A stretch of 32,247 bases of DNA, from assembly GCA_024683645.1 (NCBI GenBank), contig JAIKYA010000096.1:1-32247 (forward strand). Reading direction: 5' to 3'. Position 1 is the first letter of the stretch; each line of letters begins with the position of its first letter. A program made the translations under genes and the position numbers. The stretch is from Lachnospiraceae bacterium (GTDB lineage Bacteria > Bacillota > Clostridia > Lachnospirales > Lachnospiraceae). Below, piece after piece: positions 16,236-24,396 of the stretch. The notes below the pieces were generated by a model. It was not told the origin of the DNA. It worked only from the letters and a program-made list of their open reading frames with translations, and searched no databases.

Positions 16236-17165
16236 ATGAACTCAAAGACTCTTTCTTATATAATCAGGCGTATCATTCTGGCGGTGATCACGGTATGGGT
16301 TGTTATCACGGTCACCTTTTTTGTTATGCATGCGGTTCCGGGAGGCCCCTTCGTCGGAGAAAAGGCCATATCCGAAGCGGCACAGAAGGCACTGGAGGCC
16401 AAGTACGGCCTGGATAAGCCGCTGTTTGCACAGTATACGACCTATTTAAAGGACATAGTCACGAAGTTTGATTTCGGACCGTCCTTAAAGCAGAGGGGAC
16501 GTACGGTCACACAGATCATAGGTGACGGGATGAAGACCAGCGTGCGCATAGGTCTTATAGCTGCCGTGATAGCGCTGATCTGCGGAGTCATCATGGGCTC
16601 ATTTGCAGCACTTAAGAGAAATACCATAGCTGACAGGCTGATAATGGTACTTACCACGGCCTTTGTGTCCATGCCGTCATTTATTATGGGCTCGCTCCTT
16701 CTTGTAATATTTGCGGTGAAGCTTAAAGTGCTGCCGGCCAACGGAGCATCGGCAGGCGGCATGATACTTCCGGTCATCACGCTTTCGCTTTCGCCCATGG
16801 CTTATATCACAAGACTTACCCGTTCATCCATGCTGGATGTGCTGGGCCAGGATTATATCAGGACAGCCAAGGCAAAAGGTGTACCGAGGGTACGTATAAT
16901 TTTCGGACATGCACTTAAGAATTCACTGCTTCCCGTTATCACATATTTCGGCCCCATGCTGGCCTATATCGTGACAGGCTCGCTGGTTGTCGAGCAGATC
17001 TTTGCAGTGCCCGGGATAGGGCGTGCATATATTACCAGCATCACGGGGCGTGATTACCCGATGATAATGGGGACGACCATCATACTTGCGGCCCTGATAG
17101 TCATAATGAACCTGGTAAGCGACGTACTTTATAAGATAGTGGATCCCAGGATCACATTGGAGTAG
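16236..17165 (+). CDS. oppB: Oligopeptide ABC transporter permease OppB
   Basis: The 309-residue inner-membrane permease starts with the typical IIRRIILAVITVWVVITVTF segment and PGGPF motif. The binding-protein-dependent permease domain contains the EAA-loop-like RTAKAKGVPRVRIIFGHALK, which contacts the ATPases, and ends with LVSDVLYKIVDPRITLE. About six membrane segments are visible. AGGGTGAAG precedes the ATG. It is the first gene of an oppBCDFA operon and should form the channel with OppC for uptake of short peptides; the exact substrate cannot be told from sequence. Confidence 0.92.
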   Translation: MNSKTLSYIIRRIILAVITVWVVITVTFFVMHAVPGGPFVGEKAISEAAQKALEAKYGLDKPLFAQYTTYLKDIVTKFDFGPSLKQRGRTVTQIIGDGMKTSVRIGLIAAVIALICGVIMGSFAALKRNTIADRLIMVLTTAFVSMPSFIMGSLLLVIFAVKLKVLPANGASAGGMILPVITLSLSPMAYITRLTRSSMLDVLGQDYIRTAKAKGVPRVRIIFGHALKNSLLPVITYFGPMLAYIVTGSLVVEQIFAVPGIGRAYITSITGRDYPMIMGTTIILAALIVIMNLVSDVLYKIVDPRITLE

Positions 17166-17169
17166 AAAA

Positions 17170-18240
17170 GTGGAGAGATCAGAGATTTTCAAAAGATTCA
17201 GTCAGCAGGCGGATCTGGACGTGTTCATAAAAGCAACGGAGGAGGAAAAAGCCTACGTTGTACAGATGCGTCCTTCCACAACATTTTTTAAGGACGGCAT
17301 AAAGAGGCTCGTTAAGAACAAGGTCGCCTTTGTGAGTTTCATTATCATTGTGCTTATAACCCTGGCAGCAATATTCATACCGCTGTTCTGGCCTTACGCA
17401 TACGATACGATGCTCGGAAATGTTCCGGGTAAACCCATGGATGCGTCTTTTAACAATCTTCATCCTTTTGAGTACAGCCGTACGGAACTGCGGAAGATAG
17501 CAGCGGGAGAGAGCATATTCCCTCACGTGTTCGGTACCGATGCACAGGGAAGGGATTATTTCATAAGAGTCGTTTACGGAACGCGTATTTCGCTCGCCGT
17601 AGGCTTTTTCGCCAGCATCATAGTGCTGATGATAGGCACCACGGTCGGAGCGGTAAGCGGATACTGCGGCGGTAAGGTCGATCTGATCATCATGCGTATT
17701 GTGGATATCATTTATTCACTGCCTGACATGCTGATGGTCATACTGCTTGCTTCTGTACTCAAGCTTACGCTGGGACCTGCCATAGACGGCACGGTGCTCG
17801 CTTCCATAGGATCAAATATCATCAGTCTTTTCATAGTCTTCGGTATACTTTACTGGGTCAGCATGGCCAGGCTCATACGAGGCCAGATACTTTCGCTCAG
17901 AGAGCAGGAGTATGTACTGGCTGCACGTGCCGCGGGAGCGGGCGGCGGCTGGATAATCAAGAAGCATCTGCTTCCCAACTGCATGAGCGTGATCTTCATT
18001 TCCGTTGCACTGCAGATACCGAGCGCGATCTTTACCGAGAGTTATCTTTCATTCATAGGTCTGGGTGTCAATGCTCCCATGCCTTCACTCGGTTCGCTTG
18101 CCTCGGATGCTCTGAACGGTCTGAATTCCTATGCATACAGAATGGTAATACCTGCGATAGTCATATCACTCATAGTTCTGTCATTAAACCTTTTCGGCGA
18201 CGGACTCAGGGATGCTTTCGATCCCAAGCTTAATACTTAA
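17170..18240 (+). CDS. oppC: Oligopeptide ABC transporter permease OppC
   Basis: The 356-residue permease starts at a GTG with GGAG seven bases upstream, four bases after the oppB stop. It has a long cytosolic N-terminus (about 55 residues) before the first membrane segment (VAFVSFIIIVLITLAAIFIP), then the OppC_N-like region with HVFGTDAQGRDYF, a hallmark of the OppC/DppC family. The permease domain follows, with the EAA loop LAARAAGAGGGWIIKKHLLP. It ends NLFGDGLRDAFDPKLNT, as is typical. It pairs with OppB. Confidence 0.92.
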   Translation: MERSEIFKRFSQQADLDVFIKATEEEKAYVVQMRPSTTFFKDGIKRLVKNKVAFVSFIIIVLITLAAIFIPLFWPYAYDTMLGNVPGKPMDASFNNLHPFEYSRTELRKIAAGESIFPHVFGTDAQGRDYFIRVVYGTRISLAVGFFASIIVLMIGTTVGAVSGYCGGKVDLIIMRIVDIIYSLPDMLMVILLASVLKLTLGPAIDGTVLASIGSNIISLFIVFGILYWVSMARLIRGQILSLREQEYVLAARAAGAGGGWIIKKHLLPNCMSVIFISVALQIPSAIFTESYLSFIGLGVNAPMPSLGSLASDALNGLNSYAYRMVIPAIVISLIVLSLNLFGDGLRDAFDPKLNT

Positions 18241-18257
18241 GGGAGGTGGGGCAGATA

Positions 18258-19253
18258 ATGAGCATGCTTGAGGTAAGAGATCTTCATACATCATTCTTTA
18301 CCGATGCGGGTGAAGTGAAAGCCGTCAACGGCGTATCCTTCAACCTCGACGAAGGTAAGGTGCTTGGCATAGTCGGTGAGTCGGGATCAGGAAAATCCGT
18401 GACTGCTTATTCGATAATGCAGATACTGGCCGGGAGCGGAAAGATAGTATCCGGTTCCATTAAATTCAAAGGTCAGGAGCTGGTGGGTTCCGGCGAAAAA
18501 GTGATGAAGACCGTCAGGGGAAACAAGATATCGATCATTTTTCAGGATCCGATGACTTCACTTAATCCGACCTATACTATAGGACACCAGCTAATGGAGG
18601 CGATACTCCTTCATACCGACAGAAATAAGGAACAGGCCACGGAGCGCGCACTGGAGATGCTGCGTCTGGTAAACGTAAACGAACCCGAGAAGCGTCTTAA
18701 ACAGTATCCCTATGAATTTTCGGGCGGTATGAGGCAGAGGGTGATGATAGCAATGGCACTTGCCTGTGAGCCCGACATACTTATAGCTGACGAGCCCACA
18801 ACGGCTTTGGATGTCACGATACAGGCACAGATACTCGAGCTTATGAAGAGTCTGCAGAAAGAACTGGGAATGGCCATCATCATGATAACCCATGATCTCG
18901 GTGTGGTCGCACAGATGTGTGACGAGGTGATAGTCATGTATGCGGGCAGCATCTGCGAACAGGGAACGGCTGATGAGATCTTCTATCATCCGGCGCATGA
19001 GTATACCAAAGGCCTTATGAGGTCCATACCCTCGGTAGAGGATGCGGGAGCGCGTCTGAAACCCATAAGCGGTACACCCATTGACCTGCTGAACATGCCT
19101 AAAGGCTGTGCTTTTGCACCAAGATGCGAGGCGGCTATGAAGATATGTCTGAATGAAAGATGCGAGCGCATGCAGCTGAATGACGACCATGCGGCAGCCT
19201 GCTGGATGAACGTTAAGGCTGTGCTCGACAAAGAGAAAGGCGGTGAGGCGTGA
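18258..19253 (+). CDS. oppD: Oligopeptide ABC transporter ATPase OppD
   Basis: The ATPase is 331 residues from ATG 18258, which follows GGAGG at 18242-18246; an in-frame GTG at 18246 would overlap that ribosome site, so I prefer the ATG. It has Walker A GESGSGKS (40-47), the Q-loop [12 protein letters not shown], signature [10 protein letters not shown], Walker [14 protein letters not shown] and the H-loop ITHD. The C-terminal oligopeptide-transporter extension includes a four-cysteine pattern ([20 protein letters not shown] and a later C in AACW); some DppD/OppD relatives hold an iron-sulfur cluster there. It should drive peptide import with OppF. Confidence 0.93.
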   Translation: MSMLEVRDLHTSFFTDAGEVKAVNGVSFNLDEGKVLGIVGESGSGKSVTAYSIMQILAGSGKIVSGSIKFKGQELVGSGEKVMKTVRGNKISIIFQDPMTSLNPTYTIGHQLMEAILLHTDRNKEQATERALEMLRLVNVNEPEKRLKQYPYEFSGGMRQRVMIAMALACEPDILIADEPTTALDVTIQAQILELMKSLQKELGMAIIMITHDLGVVAQMCDEVIVMYAGSICEQGTADEIFYHPAHEYTKGLMRSIPSVEDAGARLKPISGTPIDLLNMPKGCAFAPRCEAAMKICLNERCERMQLNDDHAAACWMNVKAVLDKEKGGEA

Positions 19254-20236
19254 TGAGTGAAAACAAAACGCCTCTTGTAGAGGTTAAGAATCTCAAACAG
19301 TATTTTGACGTGAGTGTGGGGATGTTCAAAAACCTGCCTCTTAAAGCAGTTGATGATGTCTCGTTTACGATAAACAGAGGAGAAACCCTTGGGCTCGTTG
19401 GAGAGAGCGGCTGCGGCAAGACTACGGTGGGAAGGACGATACTCCATCTTTATAAGCCGACTGCAGGTGAAGTGTGGTACGACGGAGCAAAGATCGGTGA
19501 TAAGAAGAGCCTGCAGGAATTCAGGAAAAAGGCAACAATGGTATTCCAGGATCCTTATTCTTCGCTGAATCCCCGCATGACCGTTGCGGATATAATAGCC
19601 GAACCGCTGGACGTACATAAGATGTATGCTTCCCAGAAGGAAAGGCGGGAGCGCATACTTGAACTGATGGGCTATGTGGGACTCAATTCGGAACATGCAC
19701 AACGTTATGCCCATGAGTTTTCGGGCGGACAGAGACAGAGGATAGGAATAGCCAGATCGCTGGCTTTAAACCCCGGCTTCGTTGTATGTGATGAGCCGGT
19801 ATCCGCCCTTGATGTATCGATACAGGCGCAGGTCATCAACATGTTTGACGAGCTGCAGGAGAAGCTGGGACTTACCTATCTGTTCATAGCACATGATCTG
19901 CTGGTTGTCCGTCATATAAGTGACAGGATAGCGGTCATGTACCTGGGACATATGGTGGAGATGGCTGATGCCGGCGAGATATATGATCATCCGCTCCATC
20001 CGTATTCAAGATCGCTGATAAGCGCCGTGCCGGTCCCCGATCCGAAGATAGCCAGGGAGAATAAGCGTATCGTCCTGGAGGGCGATATACCCAGCCCCCT
20101 GAAAGCACCGAGCGGCTGCCCTTTCAGAACAAGATGTCCGCATGCTACGGAAGCCTGTGCACAGTCCATGCCGGAGCTTAAGGATATGGGAGGCGGACAT
20201 ATGGTTGCCTGCCACAGGATCGACGAGATCGCGTAA
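19253..20236 (+). CDS. oppF: Oligopeptide ABC transporter ATPase OppF
   Basis: The ATPase has 327 residues starting at ATG 19253, which shares its A with the oppD stop (TGATG). Motifs are Walker A GESGCGKT (50-57), [16 protein letters not shown], signature [10 protein letters not shown], Walker [14 protein letters not shown] and the H-loop IAHDLLV. The C-terminal part also has the cysteine-containing extension ([17 protein letters not shown]). It is the partner ATPase of OppD. The 120-base gap after it, with a strong hairpin, separates it from oppA. Confidence 0.93.
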   Translation: MSENKTPLVEVKNLKQYFDVSVGMFKNLPLKAVDDVSFTINRGETLGLVGESGCGKTTVGRTILHLYKPTAGEVWYDGAKIGDKKSLQEFRKKATMVFQDPYSSLNPRMTVADIIAEPLDVHKMYASQKERRERILELMGYVGLNSEHAQRYAHEFSGGQRQRIGIARSLALNPGFVVCDEPVSALDVSIQAQVINMFDELQEKLGLTYLFIAHDLLVVRHISDRIAVMYLGHMVEMADAGEIYDHPLHPYSRSLISAVPVPDPKIARENKRIVLEGDIPSPLKAPSGCPFRTRCPHATEACAQSMPELKDMGGGHMVACHRIDEIA

Positions 20237-20240
20237 AATG

Positions 20241-20265
20241 ATCATAAACGCTATGCGTTGATGAT
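20241..20265 (+). promoter_or_regulatory. Hairpin between oppF and oppA
   Basis: ATCATAAACGC (20241-20251) faces GCGTTGATGAT (20255-20265): ten pairs out of eleven with a TAT loop, starting four bases after the oppF stop. An A-rich stretch follows instead of a T run, so it is not a + strand terminator. It could protect or process the mRNA so that oppA is made in excess of the transporter genes. Confidence 0.5.
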
Positions 20266-20356
20266 ATATAAAAAAGTGAAAGATCCCCGGGGTTATGTTT
20301 TTTGGATGATCAGTCCGGAGACGCCGGAGGGTCTTAGGGTTAAAGGAGGAAGAAAT

Positions 20357-22273
20357 ATGAAAAAGAGACTAATGGCAGCAGTACTTGCCTCAGTCCTTGC
20401 AGTCAGTTCACTTGCAGGCTGTGGTAATACGGGCAATCCCGCTCCCGAAGCGGGAACAGAAACAGAAACACCTGCGGTTGAGACACCGGTCAGCAATCCC
20501 GCTGATGAAGGACTCGGTGCAGGCAGCAATGCGGGTGCGGACGTTACCGCAGAATCTTCGGAGATAAATGTATGTTTCGGATCCGAGCCCGATAGCCTTG
20601 ATCCCGCACTGAACTCCGCAGTAGACGGAGCTACCCTGCTGGTACACCTTTTCCAGGGACTGGCAAAATGGGAAATGAATGCTTCCGGCGTACTTGAGAT
20701 CGTTCCGGATGCAGCAACCGAGCTTCCCGCAGGCGTGGAAAATGAAGACGGTTCCATCACCTACACCTATACATTAAGGGACGGACTTAAGTGGAGTGAC
20801 GGTAAGGATCTGAGCAGCGAGGATTTCAAATATGCCTGGAACAGGGCTGCTTCAGCTGCACTTGCGGCTGACTACGGATACATGTTTGAAGTGGTCAGAG
20901 GATATGGAGATGTGGCTGATGTAGATGATGAGGGCAATCCTCTTAATCCCGAGGCACAGCTCGATGTTGAAACTCCGGATGCAAAGACCATTGTTGTTAC
21001 GCTTAACAATGATGTGACCTATTGGAACGAGCTTCTTGCATTCCCTACATACTTCCCTGTACGTGAGGATGTTGTAGGCAATGAAGCATGGGCTACGGAT
21101 CCTTCCACCTTTGTGTGCAACGGACCTTACAAGATCGCTTCCTGGGAGCACAACAGCCTTATAAAGCTGGAGAAGAGCGACAGCTTTATCGATGCAAATG
21201 ATATCTCCATGGGTACCATTAACTGCTATCTGTCAGATGACCAGAACAACATGCTGACCAACTTCCAGAACGGTTCATGGCAGCTCATCGATGATGTTCC
21301 CACCAACGAGATCGCAAGCATAAAGAGCCAGTATCCTACAGAGTTCTTTAACGTTGGACAGCTCGGTACCTACTATGTATGCTGGAACATTAACGAGGCA
21401 CTTCTTCCCGCAGGTTCACAGTATGCTGACGATGAGAATGCCAAGAGTGAGATCCGCCGTGCGATCGGACTGCTCTTTGACCGTAACTACATTGTAGATG
21501 AGATAGCACAGGGCGGACAGCTTCCCGCATCATCCTTCGTTTCCATGGGACTTACCGATGCTGACGGAAGCCAGTTCTACAAGAACTGCGCAGTTAACGA
21601 TGCATATGACGGATATTACGATACTTCCGTAAACGCATATGAAGACAACTTTGCAGCAGCTATAGAAATGTTGAAAGTTTACTATGACTATGATGAGGCT
21701 ACAGGCAAGTTCACAAACTTCCCGACTCTCACATATCTGTACAATACCAGCGAGGGTCACAAAGCCATCGGCGAATATCTGCAGAACGTGCTTGCAGGTG
21801 TGGGTATCACTATGAACCTGGAGAACCAGGAGTGGGCTACCTTCCTTAACACACGTAAGGATGGCGATTATTCCATCGCACGTAACGGCTGGCTTGCAGA
21901 TTACAACGATCCCATCTGCTTCCTTGATATGTGGACCACGGATTCCGGTAACAATGATGTACAGTACGGACGCGGGGCACACGCATCAGTTAAGAATTAC
22001 AGCCTTGATCTTACTTTCGCAGGGCTGGATGTCAAAGTGGAAAACGGAACCTGGGCTGAGACCTATGATGTCCTGATAAAGGAGATCAAATCCTGCACAG
22101 ACAAGGAAAACAGATATAAGATGATGCACATTGCAGAGGATATGCTGATGACCACAGGCTGCATCACTCCGCTGTACTTCTACACGGATATGTACATGCT
22201 GGATGATTCGGTTAAGGGCTTCTTCTCGAATCCTCTGGGATATAAGTATTTCATGTATACTTCGATCAAATGA
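20357..22273 (+). CDS. oppA: Oligopeptide-binding lipoprotein OppA (SBP family 5)
   Basis: The product has 638 residues from ATG 20357, with AAGGAGG at 20343-20349. The frame extends upstream, but this start gives a clean lipoprotein signal peptide with lipobox LAGC (Cys22). A Pro/Thr/Glu-rich linker follows the lipobox and then the family-5 solute-binding domain begins with CFGSEPDSLDPALNSAVDGA. Later family features include LKWSDGKDLSSEDFKYAW, CNGPYKI and RNGWLADYNDPICFLDMW. It should capture peptides outside the membrane and deliver them to OppBC. The codon choice is more uniform than in the upstream permease genes, suggesting high expression. A terminator follows directly. Confidence 0.94.
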   Translation: MKKRLMAAVLASVLAVSSLAGCGNTGNPAPEAGTETETPAVETPVSNPADEGLGAGSNAGADVTAESSEINVCFGSEPDSLDPALNSAVDGATLLVHLFQGLAKWEMNASGVLEIVPDAATELPAGVENEDGSITYTYTLRDGLKWSDGKDLSSEDFKYAWNRAASAALAADYGYMFEVVRGYGDVADVDDEGNPLNPEAQLDVETPDAKTIVVTLNNDVTYWNELLAFPTYFPVREDVVGNEAWATDPSTFVCNGPYKIASWEHNSLIKLEKSDSFIDANDISMGTINCYLSDDQNNMLTNFQNGSWQLIDDVPTNEIASIKSQYPTEFFNVGQLGTYYVCWNINEALLPAGSQYADDENAKSEIRRAIGLLFDRNYIVDEIAQGGQLPASSFVSMGLTDADGSQFYKNCAVNDAYDGYYDTSVNAYEDNFAAAIEMLKVYYDYDEATGKFTNFPTLTYLYNTSEGHKAIGEYLQNVLAGVGITMNLENQEWATFLNTRKDGDYSIARNGWLADYNDPICFLDMWTTDSGNNDVQYGRGAHASVKNYSLDLTFAGLDVKVENGTWAETYDVLIKEIKSCTDKENRYKMMHIAEDMLMTTGCITPLYFYTDMYMLDDSVKGFFSNPLGYKYFMYTSIK

Positions 22274-22292
22274 TCAAAGCGATATGAAGCGG

Positions 22293-22318
22293 ACCGGGGC
22301 CTGAAAAGCCCCGGTTTT
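22293..22318 (+). terminator. Terminator of the opp operon
   Basis: A perfect stem ACCGGGGC (22293-22300) / GCCCCGGT (22308-22315) with a 7-base loop and a T run at 22315-22318. Confidence 0.88.
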
Positions 22319-22358
22319 ATGCTTTACAGGCATTTTATTGGCAAGCGCACGCGCAGGA

Positions 22359-22382
22359 GTTCCGCAGCGTTCCTGGCGGAAC
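22359..22382. repeat. Palindrome downstream of oppA
   Basis: GTTCCGC (22359-22365) pairs with GCGGAAC (22376-22382). The preceding GCGCACGCGC-type stretch and this stem resemble parts of the palindrome cluster at 24253-24378, so it may be a degenerate relative. No T run follows. Confidence 0.45.
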
Positions 22383-22414
22383 GGATCTAACGGATATAAA
22401 AAAGGAGAAGCGGG

Positions 22415-22999
22415 ATGGCAGATGAACTGATAAGACAGGATAAACCTGAGAACATGAAGACCGAGAGGCTTAAGCGCACGGAAGTAGTGAAGGGAGCCAT
22501 ACTCACTTACTGCAGGGATACGGTAAAGATCCCGAACGGAAATATCAGGGAGTATGATTATATCGCGCATCAGGGCGCGGCGGCAGTACTGCCGGTCGAT
22601 GATGAGGGCAGACTCATACTGGTCAGACAGTACAGAAATGCCCTTGACCGTTTTACTCTCGAGATACCCGCAGGAGGACTGGAGAGCCCGGATGAGCCGA
22701 CGGTGCAGGCAGCTGAAAGGGAGCTGACGGAGGAAACAGGATTTATTGCAGGTAAGATCGATTTCCTGATCTCCATATTTCCGACGGTGGCATACAGCGG
22801 TGAGAAGATAGACATCTATCTCGCACGTGATCTGTCGAGAGCGGAAAGACATCTTGATGAGGATGAATACATAAATGTTGAGGCCTGGAAAACGGAAGAT
22901 CTCGAGAATATGATCTATGACGGTAAACTACAGGACGCAAAAACCATTGCTGCCGTGATGTCCTACAAAGTCGCCAAAGATACGGGCAGGATAAATTGA
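22415..22999 (+). CDS. NUDIX hydrolase, ADP-ribose pyrophosphatase-like
   Basis: The protein has 194 residues. A complete Nudix box runs from G88 to F110 (G-x5-E-x7-REL-x-EE-x-GF), preceded by LEIPAGG, the arrangement of the ADP-ribose/ADP-sugar pyrophosphatase group. The preceding ILVRQYRNALDRFTLEIP is also typical of that group. It should cleave ADP-ribose or a related nucleotide sugar to AMP and a sugar phosphate using Mg ions. AAGGAG precedes the ATG. It is a single gene between the opp terminator and the xerD promoter; no clear own promoter was found. The exact substrate is not settled by sequence. Confidence 0.88.
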   Translation: MADELIRQDKPENMKTERLKRTEVVKGAILTYCRDTVKIPNGNIREYDYIAHQGAAAVLPVDDEGRLILVRQYRNALDRFTLEIPAGGLESPDEPTVQAAERELTEETGFIAGKIDFLISIFPTVAYSGEKIDIYLARDLSRAERHLDEDEYINVEAWKTEDLENMIYDGKLQDAKTIAAVMSYKVAKDTGRIN

Positions 23000-23145
23000 C
23001 CCGGGCGGTCAATAAGCGAAGCGCGGTTTTTACTTATGTTACCTGGATTTTTTCAAGATGTGGTGGAGAAAAGAAACTCTGACCGACATTTTGTGTCAAG
23101 CAAAATCAGGCAATTTTTTTAAGAAAAAAAAACTTGAAAATACAT

Positions 23146-23174
23146 TTGAATTCGTGATTTCCATAACTTATAAT
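23146..23174 (+). promoter_or_regulatory. Promoter of the xerD-like gene
   Basis: TTGAAT (23146-23151), a 17-base spacer and a perfect TATAAT (23169-23174). Transcription should begin near 23181, giving a leader of about 90 bases. Confidence 0.75.
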
Positions 23175-23246
23175 CCAATTTGTACCGCGTACGACTGTTA
23201 TTTTTATGCGGATGCGTAAGAAGCCGCAGGCGGTCGGGGGAGAATA

Positions 23247-23282
23247 ATGAAAAGAGGATATGTAAGAAATGGAAGTACTTGA
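23247..23282 (+). CDS. Possible 11-codon upstream ORF overlapping the xerD start
   Basis: An ATG at 23247 follows GGGGGAG (23236-23242) and encodes MKRGYVRNGST, stopping at 23282, that is 14 bases inside the xerD-like coding region in another frame. Ribosomes finishing here could reinitiate at ATG 23269. It may also be chance. Confidence 0.25.
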   Translation: MKRGYVRNGST

Positions 23283-24186
23283 AACCACTATCGAAGGCGT
23301 TGCCATCAAGGAAACTGAAGAGTTCATCACCTATCTCAGGGAAGTCAAGAAAACATCAAGGAATACCGAATTATCATACAAGAGAGATCTTGTTAAGCTG
23401 GAGAATTATCTCGCCGGCCAGGGTATCAGCGATGTGACCAGAGTATCGGTGACTACACTTCAGTCCTACATTCTTTACATGGAGAGGAGCGGTTTCGCGT
23501 CGGCTACGGTTTCCAGGAACATAGCTTCGATAAAGGCATTTTTCCATTTCCTTTTCAGAAAAGGATATATAAAAGAAGACATCTCGGAAGATCTGAAGGC
23601 ACCCAAGATCGAGAAGAAGCTTCCGGAGATACTTACCACGGAAGAAGTAAACAGGCTTCTTGAACAGCCCAGGGGAGCATCCCCCAAAGATCTGAGAGAC
23701 AGAGCAATGCTGGAGCTGCTGTATGCGACCGGCATACGTGTTTCGGAGCTTATCAGCCTCAATATGAGTGATGTTAATCTTCAGGTCGGTTATATCATGT
23801 GCCGTGATGCGAGAAAGGAAAGAGTGGTTCCTTTCGGAGCACCTGCCAAGAGAGCTCTCGGAGAGTATATCAAGAATGCGCGTCCCATGATGATCGCAGA
23901 CCAGACGTCCGACGTACTCTTTACAAACTGCTCCGGACAGCCCATGAGCAGACAGGGATTCTGGAAGCTTGTAAAGTATTATGCGAGAAAGGCCGGTATC
24001 ACTTCGGATATCACTCCGCATACACTCAGACATTCCTTTGCAGCCCACCTTGTAGAAAACGGCGCAGACCTTCGGAGCGTACAGGAAATGCTCGGACATT
24101 CAGATATTTCGACTACACAGATATATGCGAACATGAGCCAGAACAGGCTGCGTGAAGTATATGCCAAGAATTTCCCGAGAGGATAA
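23269..24186 (+). CDS. xerD: XerD-like site-specific tyrosine recombinase
   Basis: The 305-residue length is that of XerC/XerD. The N-terminal SAM-like core-binding domain runs about 12-108 and the catalytic domain about 120-300. Catalytic residues are all visible: R157 in TGIRVSEL, K183 in DARKERVVPF, H251 and R254 in HTLRHSFAAH, H277 in LGHSDISTTQIY and the nucleophile Y286. Xer recombinases resolve chromosome dimers at dif sites. The N-terminus and the ending REVYAKNFPRG fit a housekeeping Xer protein better than a phage integrase, and no phage genes lie nearby. XerC versus XerD cannot be fully decided from one protein. AGAGGA about ten bases upstream is the ribosome site. A strong terminator follows. 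Confidence 0.88.
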   Translation: MEVLETTIEGVAIKETEEFITYLREVKKTSRNTELSYKRDLVKLENYLAGQGISDVTRVSVTTLQSYILYMERSGFASATVSRNIASIKAFFHFLFRKGYIKEDISEDLKAPKIEKKLPEILTTEEVNRLLEQPRGASPKDLRDRAMLELLYATGIRVSELISLNMSDVNLQVGYIMCRDARKERVVPFGAPAKRALGEYIKNARPMMIADQTSDVLFTNCSGQPMSRQGFWKLVKYYARKAGITSDITPHTLRHSFAAHLVENGADLRSVQEMLGHSDISTTQIYANMSQNRLREVYAKNFPRG

Positions 24187-24204
24187 AGAACAGGATATTT
24201 AAAG

Positions 24205-24232
24205 CCCCGCCGATCATTCGGCGGGGTTTTTT
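24205..24232 (+). terminator. Terminator of the xerD-like gene
   Basis: A perfect 9-base stem CCCCGCCGA (24205-24213) / TCGGCGGGG (24218-24226) with a TCAT loop and six T (24227-24232). Confidence 0.92.
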
Positions 24233-24233
24233 A

Positions 24234-24267
24234 CTTTATAGGAAATTCCTCTGGAATTTCCATAAAG
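24234..24267. repeat. Long inverted repeat between convergent genes
   Basis: CTTTAT-A-GGAAATTCC (24234-24249) pairs with GGAATTTCC-ATAAAG (24253-24267): fifteen pairs with one bulged A and a TCT loop. Confidence 0.85.
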
Positions 24268-24378
24268 CAAAAAGCCCTCCGGGCGGGATGCGCACTCGCG
24301 CGAGAGGAAAATGTTGCCTTCGGCAACCGCGTTCGGCGCTAGCGTTCCGCAAGCGGAACGCTTTGTTCTGGAAATTCC
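24253..24378. repeat. Palindrome-rich element with GGAATTTCC ends
   Basis: This 126-base stretch starts with GGAATTTCCA and ends with its complement (TGGAAATTCC at 24369-24378). AAAGC motifs lie inward of both ends. Inside are four more palindromes: GCCC-TCC-GGGC (24274-24284), CTCGCGCGAG (24295-24304), GTTGCC-TTC-GGCAAC (24313-24327) and GCGTTCCGC-AA-GCGGAACGC (24342-24361). No ORF is present. It looks like a small non-autonomous repeat element; copies elsewhere are not visible here. Confidence 0.6.
24269..24284 (-). terminator. Minus-strand terminator for the HD-GYP operon
   Basis: Read on the minus strand, GCCC-GGA-GGGC (24284-24274) is followed by five T (24273-24269). It lies about 110 bases beyond the HD-GYP-like stop codon. 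Confidence 0.55.
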
Positions 24379-24396
24379 TTCGTATGTAACGGTTTC

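Noticed and set aside
18246..18257. GTG 18246 as the start of oppD
   Set aside because: It overlaps the GGAGG that would serve as the ribosome site; ATG 18258 fits better.
20258..20356. N-terminal extension of oppA
   Set aside because: The frame is open, but the lipoprotein signal and AAGGAGG place the start at 20357.
23000..23040. Terminator after the NUDIX gene
   Set aside because: A T run follows GCGCGG, but I could not build a convincing stem.
23269..24186. Phage or integron integrase
   Set aside because: Length and ending fit a housekeeping Xer protein, and there are no phage, cassette or attachment-site features nearby.
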